In this document: in pieces, positions 42,984 to 55,287 of the stretch
Position numbering within the stretch: position 1 is the stretch's first letter
Layout of the letters: each line of letters starts with the position of its first letter
Source of the DNA: Effrenium voratum
Taxonomy: Eukaryota > Sar > Dinophyceae > Suessiales > Symbiodiniaceae
NCBI GenBank assembly: GCA_963377175.1
Contig: CAUJNA010003505.1
Span: 353,331 to 417,330 of the forward strand
Direction: 5' to 3'
Length of the DNA stretch: 64,000 nt
Position numbers and translations under genes: made by a program
Notes under the pieces: generated by a model
What the model was told of the DNA's origin: nothing
Seen by the model: only the letters and a program-made list of their open reading frames with translations
The model's database searches: none

Positions 42984-45900
42984 TTTGCCACGCGGATCTC
43001 AGGATCGCAGCCCAGATGTCCAGCGGGCTTCGTCTTTGTGCAAGCTTTTTTTGGGGGTGCCCTTCAAAGTTAAATATCGAGAAAAAGGGCGCCCCTTGTT
43101 TGTTTCTGGAAATCGCTTGGAGTTCAGTGAGGGACATTTTCAGGTGCCAGGCAGTCACCGTTGGCGAAGAAAGCAGTCAAGCCCCAGAAAGGTTCCCTTT
43201 CATGACTATGGTCACTAGGAATGGCTTTTTTGATTTATGAAGGCCTTTACCATCCGAATCAGAGGATCGTAAGAGGGTGCCTGCCATTCACCTGAAACTT
43301 GTCCTGACGTGTGGAAAAAACTGCTGGGCCACGCGTTCCAACGCGCCCGCAAAAGAAATGGTCGCTTGTGGGGCGGGAGGCTGGCAGCACTGCATGATAA
43401 TCTACTGTTGGTTTGGGGAACGTAGGGGACAACCCAAAATTAGGGGGGACAAGCCAAATTTCACACATCTTCCTGGGGAATGCGTGCTTCTTTCCGAGGC
43501 GTGTATGAGGGTAGTTTCAATACGGGATTGTTGCACCCTCTTGTGACCCCCTTCAGAAGGGAACAAAAGCACCGGGGTCCAAGCATGGGAGCTTGAACCT
43601 CCCTCACATGTGATCCAACAATAGCAATGCACTTGTAGAGAAGTCTATAGATGTTTTTGCGGGCACACCTTCCTTGTTCAGAGTCATCTTGAGTTGTAAA
43701 CTCACTTTTCGTAGGCGTTGAAACTAGTTGTTTGGATCAGGTGGGCTTCTTCCTCGGCCCGCAAGAACCAAAGGGCCTGTGAAAAGGGGCCTGAAATGGG
43801 GTGTGCCTTTTGATTGGTGGCTGGTTCCCCACGTACTTTGACACATATCCATAGGAAGCCCCAGGACTTGTTGTGTGTATCCCAGATTTGGGGCATGGCA
43901 GCGGGAGCTTGCTCAGCCGCTGGGCCCTTTGGTTCACTCAGCATGGATTATGATCTGACCATGCCATGCCTGGGGTCTTGTCTCACTCGTGTTACATTGT
44001 AAGGCTTTCAGGTTCACTAAATCTGGCTGCCAAAATCAAACTTGTTTTGGGGATATTCGGGGTTGGGGCTCAAAAAACACGAGCATATTTGGAAAAGGGG
44101 ATGCCCTCGAAACCAAGAACGCCCAGCAGTTGTGTGAAGAGATTAACTATGTTTAAGATATGTACGATGTAAATACAGACGATGACAACACACCTACCTG
44201 CTTCGGGTGAGCTTGAAGACCAACTACCCGGTAGCCAGCCGAAAATGGTTGCCCGGTTGTGCTATAATGTAAAAAATCCACAGGCCGGGATGTGATTCAT
44301 GAGTTGCAACAAAGTGGTTGGTGGATGGAGCCCCCCGCGTCAGTCCTGTCCGCCAAATGGTCACCAGTGAAAAATCATACCCAGTGCGTGTTTTTTGGGG
44401 GTTGGATCGTGACCCAAGCCAAATCCATTAGGGGTTGGGCCAACCCAACAAAGGTCCGGATGTTTAAACCAAGCCTTCTCTTTGTTTCCAACTTCAAACC
44501 AATGTGGAAAAGGGGCATGTCCCCTTTTTATATTGGCTATGTGTGGTTTCTTCACCAATTCGCCTGCCGAACCCATTGGAATGCTCGAATCCTGGCATGT
44601 GTTCGAATCCAGCCAGGTGAGCTTGGACCCAACCATGCCCTTTAAGGCCACCATCCACGTGGGTCGGCGACCAAAAGATCTGGAAGGGTGAACTGGGGGC
44701 GGAAATCCACTGGATGTGAAGTGACGTCCACCTGAGGAGGCAACTGATGATATGGTTGCCAGAATCAAACATACGTTTTATTGAATTTTATTGGTTGGGC
44801 GCAAACGCTGAGGTAGAATCATCGGGTTTGCCTGAGACCCTGGAGTAATCTTTGCCAGGGTTGCCTCCATTTCCAGAAGTGACAGTTTCGATCGAAACCA
44901 CCAGTCTTTTGAAGAGAGATGCAGCGATTTCTGTAAGGGGCAAGTCGATCGTTTGTTTTCTGTTCGGACCCCATGTGAGCAATATGTACCGTCATCAGGA
45001 AGGGCATGGACCTCCTGACCTGTTTTGAGGGTGCTCCTTCTATTATGTTGGAGCCCAGCTGAAAAGATTGTGACCTGCTTGGGTGGAAAACTGCTGAAGA
45101 GCTTCCTTTGGTTTCTTCTTTTCCAGCTATTTTTGTACCCGGATCGGGTTGAACAGGAGAAGCCCTGACGTTAAACTTCATAGTGTTTATCCCCCCCATG
45201 TTTCCCCTAAACTGTGTCGTTTGAGGGTACCCCTTTTTTTCCGAGTTTAAAGAGGACAAGCGGAATCCATTTTGGGGGGTCCAACCTTTAAACAAACACA
45301 CTCAAATAGGATCTTGCTTCGTTTGTTAGGCTCCCCAAGAAAAATGGTCAATGCCAGGGCCGGAAGGGACAACTAACCTTCTAGTTGCTTCAGAATATTT
45401 GTTGTCCTGTTGGTTGATACGGAAATCTATGACAACTGGACATATTTTATGCATTAAGCAAATTGAGGCTACCCTGTGTCTAACAATCATGTTACAGAAG
45501 TTGGAAGTCTACCATGATCTTAAAATGACATGTGTTCCACTTCCGTAGTTGTGTAAAGCGGCGAGGGCCTTGTATGTTTGACCCTCCAGCCTGTATCGTG
45601 GGCCATAAACGACGAGCATGTTAGGAGTTGAGAAAAGGCGGCCCGCTGTCGTCTTAAACGCCTTTTGAGCCCATTACAGTGTTGTTCCTTTAAGTGTCAT
45701 AGTTGAGTTTGGCATGTAACATTTAGGGAGCCTTGTTTGCACTTACTCTACTGGTCACGTGAACAACTTGGGTCCTACCGGACATGGGGGCTGGGCCGTG
45801 GTGCAAATCTCGAGTGCCCGATCTCCCTCCCAATCGGGCGCAAGTTGGATGTTTGGACCAAGCAATGGCTATAAAGGTGGAATTCCATTGACCATGGCTC

Positions 45901-46067
45901 GAAATTAACAAGCTAGGGTTATAATTTACTCGGGTTGGAGTCGTTGGTTCCAACCAAGGTGCCATGTTAGGTACATTTGGTTTTAGTCCATGGTTCCATG
46001 GACACCAAGGTACCATTTTGTGAGCCACAGCCCTATGAAAGCCGAGTGAGGTCACCTCCCTCCAGAG
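42984..46067. other. Non-coding interval
   Basis: No supported exon. A dispersed-repeat copy is present at 45220-45252. Sequence at 43.05-43.10 kb contains a short inverted run (AAAGGGCGCCCCTT) also seen at 23.70 kb. Confidence 0.45.
45220..45252 (-). repeat. Dispersed GTTTCCCTTT/TTTGAGGGT repeat, partial
   Basis: TTTGAGGGTACCCC, a T run, and GAGTTTAAAGAGG match the consensus halves in order. Confidence 0.5.
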
Positions 46068-46131
46068 CTGGCCGGCAGTATGTTACGCCCGCTGTCCGGC
46101 GGTCGGCACATGCTGGAGGCGGGCGGGCGCG
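46068..46131 (+). CDS. Exon-like island, unknown protein
   Basis: Between CTCCAGAG and a GT at 46132, a frame reads LAGSMLRPLSGGRHMLEAGG followed by Arg. Composition is strongly GC-rich. The G/T-rich tract just after it (46,145-46,255) fits an intron start. Confidence 0.4.
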
Positions 46132-47171
46132 GTGTTTTTTTTCCTCAGACTGGGGTTGGGGGATGGGGTTTGGTCCAAAACGAGATTTTGCTGGCACCAG
46201 GGTGGTGGGTGGTGGGGGTGGGCGCGGTGGTTGGGGGTGGGGGGGTGGGTGGGTGATTCACTCGCTTCGGCTTCCATGTAAGCTGCTTGGGCCTGGGGCC
46301 ACTTCGGACGCTTAATTTTTGGGCCACTTGGGCTTTTGGGCCACTGGGTGGACAAACTCCTGCAGTTGGCAGGTGGATGTGCTTTATCCCATTCCCAGAT
46401 CCCAGCTGGTGCGAAATGGGTTTTGTTTGATGCGCAGTGTCCCGTTTTTGATGACGAAGGAAGCAAGGGCTCCTCAGGAAGCATCCAAAAGACAATCACT
46501 CTTTGATAAGCACCTCCTGGGCCCTGCTCCAAGTTTATCCCCTGAGTACTTAAGCTTGCGTTGCCAATTCTACTCTAGAAGGCTTGCCTTTTTGTCGTTT
46601 TGCATTTTTGCCAGGGACCCTAAAACAGTTCCAGGATCCCGAATCCGGAGAATGCATTCTACAACATAGGAGCCCGATTTACTAAAGCGGGTCCAACAAA
46701 TAACTCCCCAAAACCCTGAGATCCCTTATGCAAGTGCCCCTGATTCTTTATGAGAGCAGTCTTTGTCCCCTGGTTGAACCTTGCAAGTTGATAACGTCTG
46801 GCTCTCAGGTTGATCCCGCTTCCCCGCCTTTGCTTTTGCTGGGGGGAATCGAACAAAGACCAGGATTCCCTGGCATGGCTGGGAAGTGCAGCTGCCCTTC
46901 CAAGATGGAATCCACCGGAAAGTCCCTTGTAGAATCGTCTTCCAGAAGTACAGCTGCCCCTTCCCCCCCCCCCCAGTCAGTTTTGTTACAGTGGGTTGGG
47001 TAAACTCAGTACAGTTTCTGCCTGTGTTTTCCCAAGGAACCGCGCCGTTACGGCCAAAGCCTCAAGGGCCTGAACGGCTTGACTACTTTGTACCCTCCTT
47101 GTCTTGAATGGTGGCGCCTCCATGTGCTTGTTCTTTGAATCGCCTCGGTTTGCTTGATGCATGTGTAATAC

Positions 47172-47216
47172 AATATATATATATATATACATATATTTAT
47201 ATATATATATATATAC
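47172..47216. repeat. AT microsatellite
   Basis: Two TA runs separated by CATATATTTAT. Confidence 0.9.
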
Positions 47217-47354
47217 ATGCATACATCTTCCACGTGCTTAGATATGCCATGAGTTTCATTGCTGATTTTCACTTGTTTTTCAATTAAATATAGTTTCCCT
47301 GCTGGTTGCCCAGTGTCGCAGTTGACAGTTACTGGTACCCCGTCCTGTCGCCAG

Positions 47355-47519
47355 GTGGACGAAGGGCTGTTCTTGGACCGACCTGAAGTTGTGGAGGCCG
47401 AGACAGGGGTTGGCCGAAGGCCGAATGGTGCCAGGTCTCACAGTAGAAGATTGAAGCTAGAACTACGGACACTCAAACAGATTAGCGTCACTTTAACTTT
47501 GACTATTTCCGCAGAATGA
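47355..47519 (+). CDS. Exon-like island, possible C-terminal exon
   Basis: After the acceptor CTGTCGCCAG the frame reads VDEGLFLDRPEVVEAETGVG, then RRPNGARSH and on to TGA 47517-47519. The first 85 bases have exon-like codon use. The remainder is less clear, so a donor near 47,440 (AGGTCTCAC) is an alternative end. Confidence 0.5.
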   Translation: MDEGLFLDRPEVVEAETGVGRRPNGARSHSRRLKLELRTLKQISVTLTLTISAE

Positions 47520-47807
47520 AGCTGATGGACGAAATATTCAAACCGTTCACCATGAGTCTGCCTCCCCTCCCTATTCTCCATGTCGGAATGCTTTGAGCCG
47601 GGTTCCAGGGACCCTGAGAACTCATGGGACTTGTTGAGACACCAGGAATCTGGTGCTTCCTGTTTTTTTTGGTTTTCCCCATGCGCGGCTGAGTGTCGTG
47701 TCGTTCGTGTCTCCTGGTACCTGCGACTTGAAACTTTGGGAAGATATCAAGAATAAAGTTGGTTCACTTGGCCAATCCACTCGATCGGAAGTGGGTTTTT
47801 CTACCAG

Positions 47808-47946
47808 GGTCACCGCACCAGCGGCGGGGAGGGGACTCGAATTGCTGGCCTTAGGAGAACATCACCGTGATCGTCCCCCCCGCAGCCACCTGCGGCTGGA
47901 GCCTTTGGACCCCGTCGATGCGTTCGGGCGGGTTGGGGGTGGGTGA
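47808..47946 (+). CDS. C-terminal exon of an unknown gene
   Basis: Acceptor TTTTTCTACCAG precedes one base of a split codon and then VTAPAAGRGLELLALGEHHR, RDRPPRSHLRLEPLDPVDAF-type sequence, ending VGGG and TGA 47944-47946. An internal CCCCCGCAG at about 47,877 could instead be the acceptor of a shorter exon. Confidence 0.45.
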
Positions 47947-48659
47947 GCAGTGAAAGGCCTTCGGTCAGGATTGGGGGCTTGCTGGACCTCTGGTGTCTAA
48001 GATCCTGCCCCAAGTGGACAGAGCCCAAATTGAGTGGCAGGGGTCCCATCCAGGCCACATACCCCAAGAACAATCCTTAAATGTGGCGCATCTAAGGGAA
48101 ACCTTAGATGGCAATTTTTGTCATTTCGTTCACACAAGTGTCCCTTTCATCCAACAAGAAAGGTGAGCCTATGTTTCCCATGGAAGTCCCTTGGGCTTCG
48201 AACACCTGATCCCGACTCTAAAATGGGACACACTCCTGTCACTCAACTCGGGGGGTTGGTGCGCTGTCAACATCATTTGCTAAGAAAGAAACAAGCAACA
48301 GGGGGCCGCCCACCATGCGAAAGCCCCATTTCAGGACAATCCCCTCTCACTTTTCGGGTGTTCCCCCCGATGCAGCTGCAAGAGTCGGGAGATGATCATC
48401 CGAGCCAAAAAGCATCCCTTGCCCGCAAAGATTCATTTGACTTACTGTAATGTAGTCCATTGTGTCTGGCCAGGACAGGCAAATTGCTTAATGCCAAATG
48501 TTAAGTCCTGACGCAGTGTAGACTCATGACCTCTTCAAGAACTCTGGCTATAAACTGGGAACTTGACAGGCCGATTTGTATAAGCTGGGTTTCCTGGCAG
48601 AGTATTTTTGTTTTAAGGGGCCAAGCCCTGTAGACCCGTTCCTCCACCCCCAACACAGA

Positions 48660-48845
48660 ATGCGGTTTCCCAGAACTCCGAGAAGCGTCGGCTCTTGCGC
48701 CGATTTCGACCTGTCCGGCAACGTCCCATGGCCAACCCGTGGCGAAAGCCCGTTTGGGGATAGCAAGCAAGACCTCGGGGTCCATGGTTTCCCCATGTCC
48801 AGCAAACCCACCAAGGCGAAGCTCACTTTTAAATGTGCGCAACAG
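48660..48845 (+). CDS. Exon-like island, unknown protein
   Basis: From just after CAACACAG to a canonical donor CAG/GTGATG at 48846, a frame reads MRFPRTPRSVGSCADFDLSG, NVPWPTRGESPFGDSKQDLG and on to LTFKCAQQ, ending at a codon boundary. The Met may be the initiator or internal. Part of the reverse strand is also open, but the splice borders and codon use favour +. Confidence 0.5.
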
Positions 48846-49450
48846 GTGATGCTAAACCCAACCAACAGAGGAAATATACGGAAACTTGGTAACTTTTCAC
48901 GGTGGCGTTTGTGTCGCGCTTGAGGTGATTTCAACTTCAGCTGCGGCATGGGGCGTCAGCTCATCGAGAATGCCACCTACTACAGGCAGTAGGGTTTGCT
49001 GGTGCTGAGAGACTCACTCCTTGAGTTCCTGGACTTATTGTCGCTCTTTTGAACGATCGGGTGGCAAACAAAAAATAATTCGAACAAAGATGGGTACCTG
49101 CCTTAAGCCCACGGTTGCCCTTTGCCGGAACAAATCAATTCGGGAGCCCCTTCACCCATTTCCGGAGTGGGACAAAATATGAGCTTTTCCGGCACAGGAG
49201 CAGCCGGAGCCGTGCGGGCGGGTTGTTTCGCTTTCAAGGCCAAAACCAACACGAGAAATCCAACCAACAACGCAAACTGTTGAACTGGCAAACGTTACAA
49301 CCTGTGTTTGCAGGTGTCTTCTGCGTACTCAAAGCCCCCAAAGATCAAGCTTTTCTGGCGCCCAAGCGCGGGTCAAACAAAACCAGCCAAGAACATAAGA
49401 ACAAGCACCAACAACAGGAGCACTGAGAAAAGCAAGGCCCTAGTTGAACA

Positions 49451-49618
49451 ATGACAACACAAACAAAAACGCAAACCGACCCACCGCTCAACCGAGCGGA
49501 GTCCAAGACCGCCGTTTCGATCCGCAGGTGCGAGGTGGAAGTGGCCTGCAGCGAGCTGGACAACCTGACCTGTTGCGAGGAGATGGTCGAGCGATCGAAC
49601 GATTCGACCTGTGGCTAG
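49451..49618 (+). CDS. Small Cys-rich ORF (55 aa) or terminal exon
   Basis: ATG 49451 opens a complete frame to TAG 49616-49618. The second half, AESKTAVSIRRCEVEVACSE then LDNLTCCEEMVERSNDSTCG, is clearly coding-like with five cysteines. The first 12 residues (Thr/Gln-rich, from ACAAACA-type sequence) look like intron, so the exon may really begin after CAACCGAG at about 49,496. The family is not recognised. Confidence 0.5.
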   Translation: MTTQTKTQTDPPLNRAESKTAVSIRRCEVEVACSELDNLTCCEEMVERSNDSTCG

Positions 49619-51037
49619 GTCCCCCGGTAGTGCCCTTTACCGTTTCTTTTTTGGGGGAGGGTTCCCCTACTAAAATACACGACTGAAAAAAGGGCACCCT
49701 TATTCTACCCTCTCTACTGGAGGACCCAGTGTTGCTTCCCTTCCAAGTTGTTCTTGGAGGGAAGGCGTCTTTCAAAACGGACAACAAAAAAGGAGGGGCC
49801 TTCTGAGTGGGGCATATCTGTTTCCAGGTTTTTGAGGGCATGACTTTTTGGTTGTTTTTGCTTCTTTTTTCTTTTTTCCCACGGCCACTGGGGGGTTGGA
49901 AAGATGCTCAACTAACGGATGGCCTTAGGTGTAGCGCTGGTCATGGGCGGCCCACGCGAGCTTTGACCGATGGATTTTTGTGCAGGGGCATTTGCTCGGC
50001 TTTGGGGTCGAAAGGCCCAAAGGGTAATTATGTTCCCCGGTATCCTCCGCAGCTTTTGCTCTTTCCTTTCTTTTTCTTTTTGGTGGGGGGAGGCCTTTTT
50101 GATCTTCTAGACAGTTATAGAAGTGAAGGGCTAAGCAATGACAAACTTTCTTCTCATGACCCTTCCCATATTATCATGACTGAGTCTGGTCTTAGAGAAC
50201 CGCACGCATCCATTCCACTTTATTAGGCGCGCTTTTCTGTCGAAGCTGCCTGTAGCTGCGCAACAGAGGGCACTCGTGAAGCCAATTGCCAGGTTGGCAC
50301 GTCCAAAACCTGCCGGCCCCTTTTCCCCGAAACCCGCTGGTGAGAAGGGTGCCCACTGCTTGCTCATGGCCACTGGAAGTTTGGGATACAGGAATTAATT
50401 CTTCAGCCAGGACCACATGTGAGTGTGGCTCAAAAAACCGGTACCAAAATGGAACCCTAGTAAGTGGACACATGCACCAAAACCTGCGGTTTGCCCCTCC
50501 TGTTTAATTTTGAGCCACACCCACCTATGTGGATGTTTTTTCTCGCAAGTGGCTCAATGGTTGCCGCTTCCCTGGAGCCGTCAATCCGGTTGAGGTTATA
50601 GGGTTGAGGCTATAGAGTAATGGCGGCGGTGGAATGTGCCCGATTCTGGTCTCTTTGCAGAAACAATTTACCCAAGGCTTGCAGCACCTGCAGTGGTTGG
50701 CATTTTGAAGGGAGTTCCTCTTTACACTCAACGAATTCGCCAAAGGATGAAGGTGCCCTTTTTGCTCACGGACATCCACTGGAGGTCTGGGTCACCGTTT
50801 GCAACAAACATACCTAAGGGTGGTGTACGGGTGGTTTCATGTCTTGCGCACTCTCCCAATCAATGTGGGCCTTGGCAAGGAGAGATGACCCAGTGCGCTG
50901 GGACTCCTTTTGGTCGGGGCTCACGAGCACTCTTTGAGATCCTGGATATTTCGTCTGGGTTTCGACCATAGCGCCAAACTAAAATATTGGACTTCTGTTG
51001 GCCAATCTTTGGTCAGCGGTGGCACTGTTTCTTTCAG
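49619..51037. other. Non-coding interval
   Basis: No supported exon. The phrase GGCCACTGG(A/G)GGT recurs at 42.60, 49.88, 50.37 and 50.77 kb. A weak tRNA A-box-like TGGCTCAATGGTTG lies at 50,550. Confidence 0.4.
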
Positions 51038-51097
51038 GAGGTGCCGACGACCATGTCTACGACCACCACGGAGGTTGGGATGGTCAGTTCGGAGGGG
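51038..51097 (+). CDS. Exon-like island, 20 codons, unknown protein
   Basis: After TTTCTTTCAG a frame reads EVPTTMSTTTTEVGMVSSEG, bounded by a GT at 51098 that is also the first base of the tandem repeat that follows. Confidence 0.4.
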
Positions 51098-51278
51098 GTT
51101 TTTGGGGGAAACCGGTCGTTAACCAGTCATTTTTGAGGGGAAACCAGTCATTTTTGGGGGAAACCAGTCATGTTTGATGGAAAACCAGTCATTTTTGGGG
51201 GAAATCAGTCATTTTGGGGGGAAACCAGTTACCCCCCACATTGTCTCATGTCCTCTTGGGGGAAGCCAGTCATTTTAT
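51098..51278 (+). repeat. Tandem repeat GGGGAAACCAGTCATTTTTG, about 20-24 bp, seven or eight copies
   Basis: Units of GGGGAAACCAGTCATTTTTG vary at a few positions (GTCATGTTTGATGGA, ATCAGTCATTTTGG) and become sparse after 51,235, with a last copy at about 51,259. Confidence 0.85.
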
Positions 51279-51544
51279 CCGGGGCTCATTCAGCCTCCTC
51301 TTTGTCGGTCTGGAGCTCACCGATTCGGGGGTGACGATGAAGGTCCTTTCCTTGGGGGTCCACTTGTTATTTCAGGCTTTGGATTTCTCGTTTAATGGAC
51401 TTCCATGTGCAGTAGCCAAAGGACTCTTTTTGGGGTTATGGCCCAGTTGTGGCCAAGGTTCCCAAGGCATACCTCACCACAAACCACACTTTCTCAGGAC
51501 CTGGGTATAGACAGACCTTTCTTCCCTGTTGGTCTTGCAGGGAA

Positions 51545-53524
51545 AGACACACACACACACAAACACGCACACACACACACACACCCACACCCACACCCAC
51601 ACCCACACCCACACCCACGCCCACACACACACGCACACGCACACGCACACGCACACGCACACGCACACGCACACGCACACGCACACGCACACGCACACGC
51701 ACACGCACACGCACACGCACACGCGCGCCCACGCCCACGCCCACGCCCACGCGCACGCGCACGCGCACGCGCACGCGCACACGCACACGCACACGCACAC
51801 GCACACGCACACGCACACGCACACCCACACACACACACACAAAAGCACACACACACACACAAAAGCACACACACACACAAACACAAACACAAACACAAAC
51901 ACAAGCAAGAAACACACACACAAACACAAACACAAACACAAACACAAGCACAAGCACAAGCCCAAGCCCACGCACAAGCACAAGCACAAAAAGACAAACA
52001 CAAAGCCTAGCACAAGCACAAGCACAAGCACAAGCACAATCACAAGCACACGCACAAGCACAAGCACAAGCACAAGCACAAGCACACGCACAAACACAAG
52101 CACAAGCACAAGCACACACACACAAACACAAACACAAACACAAACACAAACGCACACACACACAAACACAAACACAAACACAAACAGAAACACAAGCACG
52201 AGCATGAGCACAAGCACACGCACAAACACAAATACAAGCAGAAGCACAAGCACAAGCACAAGCCCAAGCCCACGCACAAGCACAAGCACAAAAAGACAAA
52301 CACAAAGCCTAGCACAAGCACAAGCACAAGCACAAGCACAATCACAAGCACACGCACAAGCACAAGCACAAGCACAAGCACAAGCACACGCACAAACACA
52401 AGCACAAGCACAAGCACAAGCACACACACACACAAACACAAACACAAACACAAACACAAACGCACACACACACAAACACAAACACAAACACAAACACAAG
52501 CACAAACACAAACACAAAAAGACAAACACAAACCCTAGCACAAGCACAAGCACAAGCACAATCACAAGCACACGCACAAGCACAAGCACAAGCACAAGCA
52601 CAATCACAAGCACACGCACAAGCACAAGCACAAGCACAAGCACACACACACACACAAACACAAACACAAACACAAACACAAACGCACACACACACAAACA
52701 CAAACACAAACACAAACAGAAACACAAGCACGAGCACGAGCACAAGCACACGCACAAACACAAGCACAAGCACAAGCACAAGCCCAAGCACAAGCACAAG
52801 CACACACACAAACACAAACACAAACACAAACACAAACGCACACACACACAAACACAAACACAAACAGAAACACAAGCACGAGCACGAGCACAAGCACACG
52901 CACAAACACAAGCACAAGCACAAGCACAAGCACAAGCCCAAGCCCAAGCACAAGCACAAGCACAAGCATAAGCACAAACACAAACACAACGCAAACACAA
53001 ACACAATCACACACACAAACACAAGCACTTTCACAAACACAAGCACAAGCACAATCACAAACACAAACACAAGCACAAACACAAGCACAAGCACAAGCAC
53101 AAACACAAACACAAGCACAAGCACAAGCACAAGCACAAGCACAAGCACAAGCACAAACACACGCACAAGCACAAGCACGAGCACGAGCACAAACACACAC
53201 GCACACACAAACACAAACACACACACGCACACCCAAGCACAAACACAAACACAAGCACAAGCACGAGCACAAGCACAATCACAAGCACACGCACAAGCAC
53301 AAGCACAAGCACAAGCACAAGCACACACAAACACAATCACAAACACAAGCACAAGCACAAGCACAAGCACAAGCACAAACACACGCACAAGCACAAGCAC
53401 GAGCACGAGCACAAGCACAAGCACAAACAAAAACACAAACACAAGCACAAGCACAAGCACACACACACATACACACACAAAACACACACACACACAAAAC
53501 ACACACACACACACACACACACGC
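51545..53524. repeat. 2-kb (CA)n-derived array with hexamer higher-order repeats
   Basis: The array starts as CA and CCCACA units, passes into pure CACACG (51618-51722) and CGCGCA/CGCCCA (51722-51780), then CACAAA, CACAAG and CACACG hexamers. Blocks recur, marked by an AAAAAGACAAACACAAA(G/C)CCTAG phrase near 51988, 52290 and 52516. The array ends in pure CA (53,462-53,524). The hexamers contain no stop codons in most frames, so long Thr/His/Lys/Gln or Cys/Val/Leu open frames here are spurious. Confidence 0.95.
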
Positions 53525-53550
53525 ACGCGTCGTAATTTGTCGAGGCTGAG

Positions 53551-53688
53551 ATGCGAAGGGACTTGTTGCGAACCTTCCGATTGCACGCCGGGTTCCCATT
53601 TCTTAGTACCGCAAGGGTAGATGCTGATTCCAAGTGTTTGACTGCTGCCGGGGGATTCGGAGCATCTGGGTTGAAGTCTGCTTCGCAG
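53551..53688 (+). CDS. Exon-like island directly after the CA array
   Basis: ATG 53551 opens MRRDLLRTFRLHAGFPFLST, ARVDADSKCLTAAGGFGASG and LKSASQ, ending at CAG followed by GC (53689-53690), a possible GC donor. Codon composition is mixed, so confidence is limited. Confidence 0.35.
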
Positions 53689-55033
53689 GCAAGCAGAATC
53701 CTGCACTCCCCTCGGTTTGAGTCTACCTGGTCCCAATGAACAGGGAACCCCCAGAAATGGTTCTCCAACAGGAGGTTCCTCTGGGTCAACGTGAGACATC
53801 TTACATCTTGGCCCTTGACTAAACAGACGAACACTGCATATGTAAATCCTAGGTTCAGGGTTGAACGTTATCCCAGCTGCAAATGTCGTGAGTTCTGCCT
53901 CGAAGTGCAGGTCTGGTGCAACGATACGGCCTGCAACGAGACCGGGCAGGCACTTGCACCGGTCGGGGTGGCCATAAAAATGGTGAAACCTCCAGGCCCC
54001 AGGCCCCCTGTGTAGGAGAACCAAGCATCAAAAGGAGGGTCAAACCAAAGATGTCTAAGCATGTGTAAGGGGCTTGGTCCAATTCTGCCATCCTTCTTTT
54101 GGTCTTTTATGCAGCTAGATTTTGCTTTGGGGCATGATTGCTGCCCCCCATTCGAAACAAGACTGAAATCAACCGGCAATAGAAAAGAGAGTGCGAATAG
54201 GCCATGAAAATACACTGAACAAGTAGGCTAGAAAGTGTGAGGGGTACGTTCTTGGAATGATGTATTTCCAAGTCTTAGTGTGCGTAGTTGATTCGGGACT
54301 CTGACACTTAAGGAGGCAGGGTACTAAGTGCTTGGCTTGGCTGTAGCCCAGTTGCACATCTTTTAAGTCTCCCAGTGTGTTTTCTACCTGGGTCACTGAC
54401 CTATTACGCACCCTACCTCAAGCTGCATTTGATCAAAGCCGCTTTGCGCAGTGAAGTGATGACAGGCCGCAGAGGAAAATGCGACACTGGGTTTTATGTT
54501 AGCTACTGGCAGTCTATGATGGTTGATTTGGGGCCTGCCTCCTTCCACAACCAACAGAGCTAACCAAATGAACCATCAGTAAGCAGTATTGTCCGTTACT
54601 CATGGGGTTGAACCCAGACCACTCGTTTGGATGGGGCTTTCAGAAAAAAGAGAAGAAGAAAAACATCAACTAGTTGTAGAGGTTCCCCTGTTTCGAGAAA
54701 AGTAAATCCTCACGGCAGTACAACAAGTTAGCTTTTTGCATGATGTCTGAGCGCACGGAAAAGAACAAGGGGAACCCTGCAATGACCGACGTTGACAACG
54801 GCTTACCCAGGTTGTGAAATGGGTGGCCATGTTTCAGATCTGCGCTGCGTGGTGAATGCCAATTCTAGCAGGGGGTCTGTTCGGTTTGCCCCCATTCAGG
54901 AATTCCGCTATCCTATCATGTAACGTTCTGTTTTGGATAGAGCTTGAACCAGTTTGAGGGTTCCTATATAGCCAAGTTGCCGCCTTTTTCTAGACACTTT
55001 ACCTCAACAACGCCGGGAAAGCTCAGCTGGCAG
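53689..55033. other. Mostly non-coding interval
   Basis: A GC-rich patch at 53,870-54,010 is open on both strands (+ strand reads CLEVQVWCNDTACNETGQAL). I cannot decide whether it is an exon. Nothing else is supported. Confidence 0.35.
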
Positions 55034-55287
55034 TCCAGGTTCTCGCACTTCAGGAAGCGCAACTCGCTGCCTGAGTTCCTGGGCCGTCACGGGAAGACGG
55101 TGGTATTGGCCACCAAGTCATGTTGGGCTTTGGGCCAATCCACGGAAGCCCCCGCGGGTTTTCGCAACCGCAGGTCGCGCGGCGGCTGGCGAATGTCGAC
55201 GCGGTGCCCATGGAGCCCCCGGAGCCCACGGCGCGCATCGAGACGATCTACTACTTCCAGGCGCCTATGGGACCCGGTCGATTTGAG
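55034..55287 (+). CDS. Two exons separated by a 71-bp intron, unknown protein
   Basis: Exon 55034-55102 follows CAGCTGGCAG and reads SRFSHFRKRNSLPEFLGRHG then KTV, ending at a GT at 55103. Exon 55174-55287 follows CGCAACCGCAG and reads VARRLANVDAVPMEPPEPTA, then RIETIYYFQAPMGPGRFE, ending at a GT at 55288. Both junctions are at codon boundaries, so the frame is preserved. Codon use is strongly GC-biased, and this is one of the clearest exon islands in the window. The family is not recognised. Confidence 0.6.

Noticed and set aside
53868..54010. GC-rich patch open on both strands (CLEVQVWCNDTACNE on +, GGFTIFMATPTGASACP on -)
   Set aside because: Strand and borders cannot be decided from the sequence, so no CDS is called.
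51405..54024. Open frames up to 560 codons, Thr/His/Gln-rich (+) and Cys/Val/Leu-rich (-), in the CA array
   Set aside because: These are direct translations of CA-type hexamers. Open in many frames on both strands, with no unique sequence.
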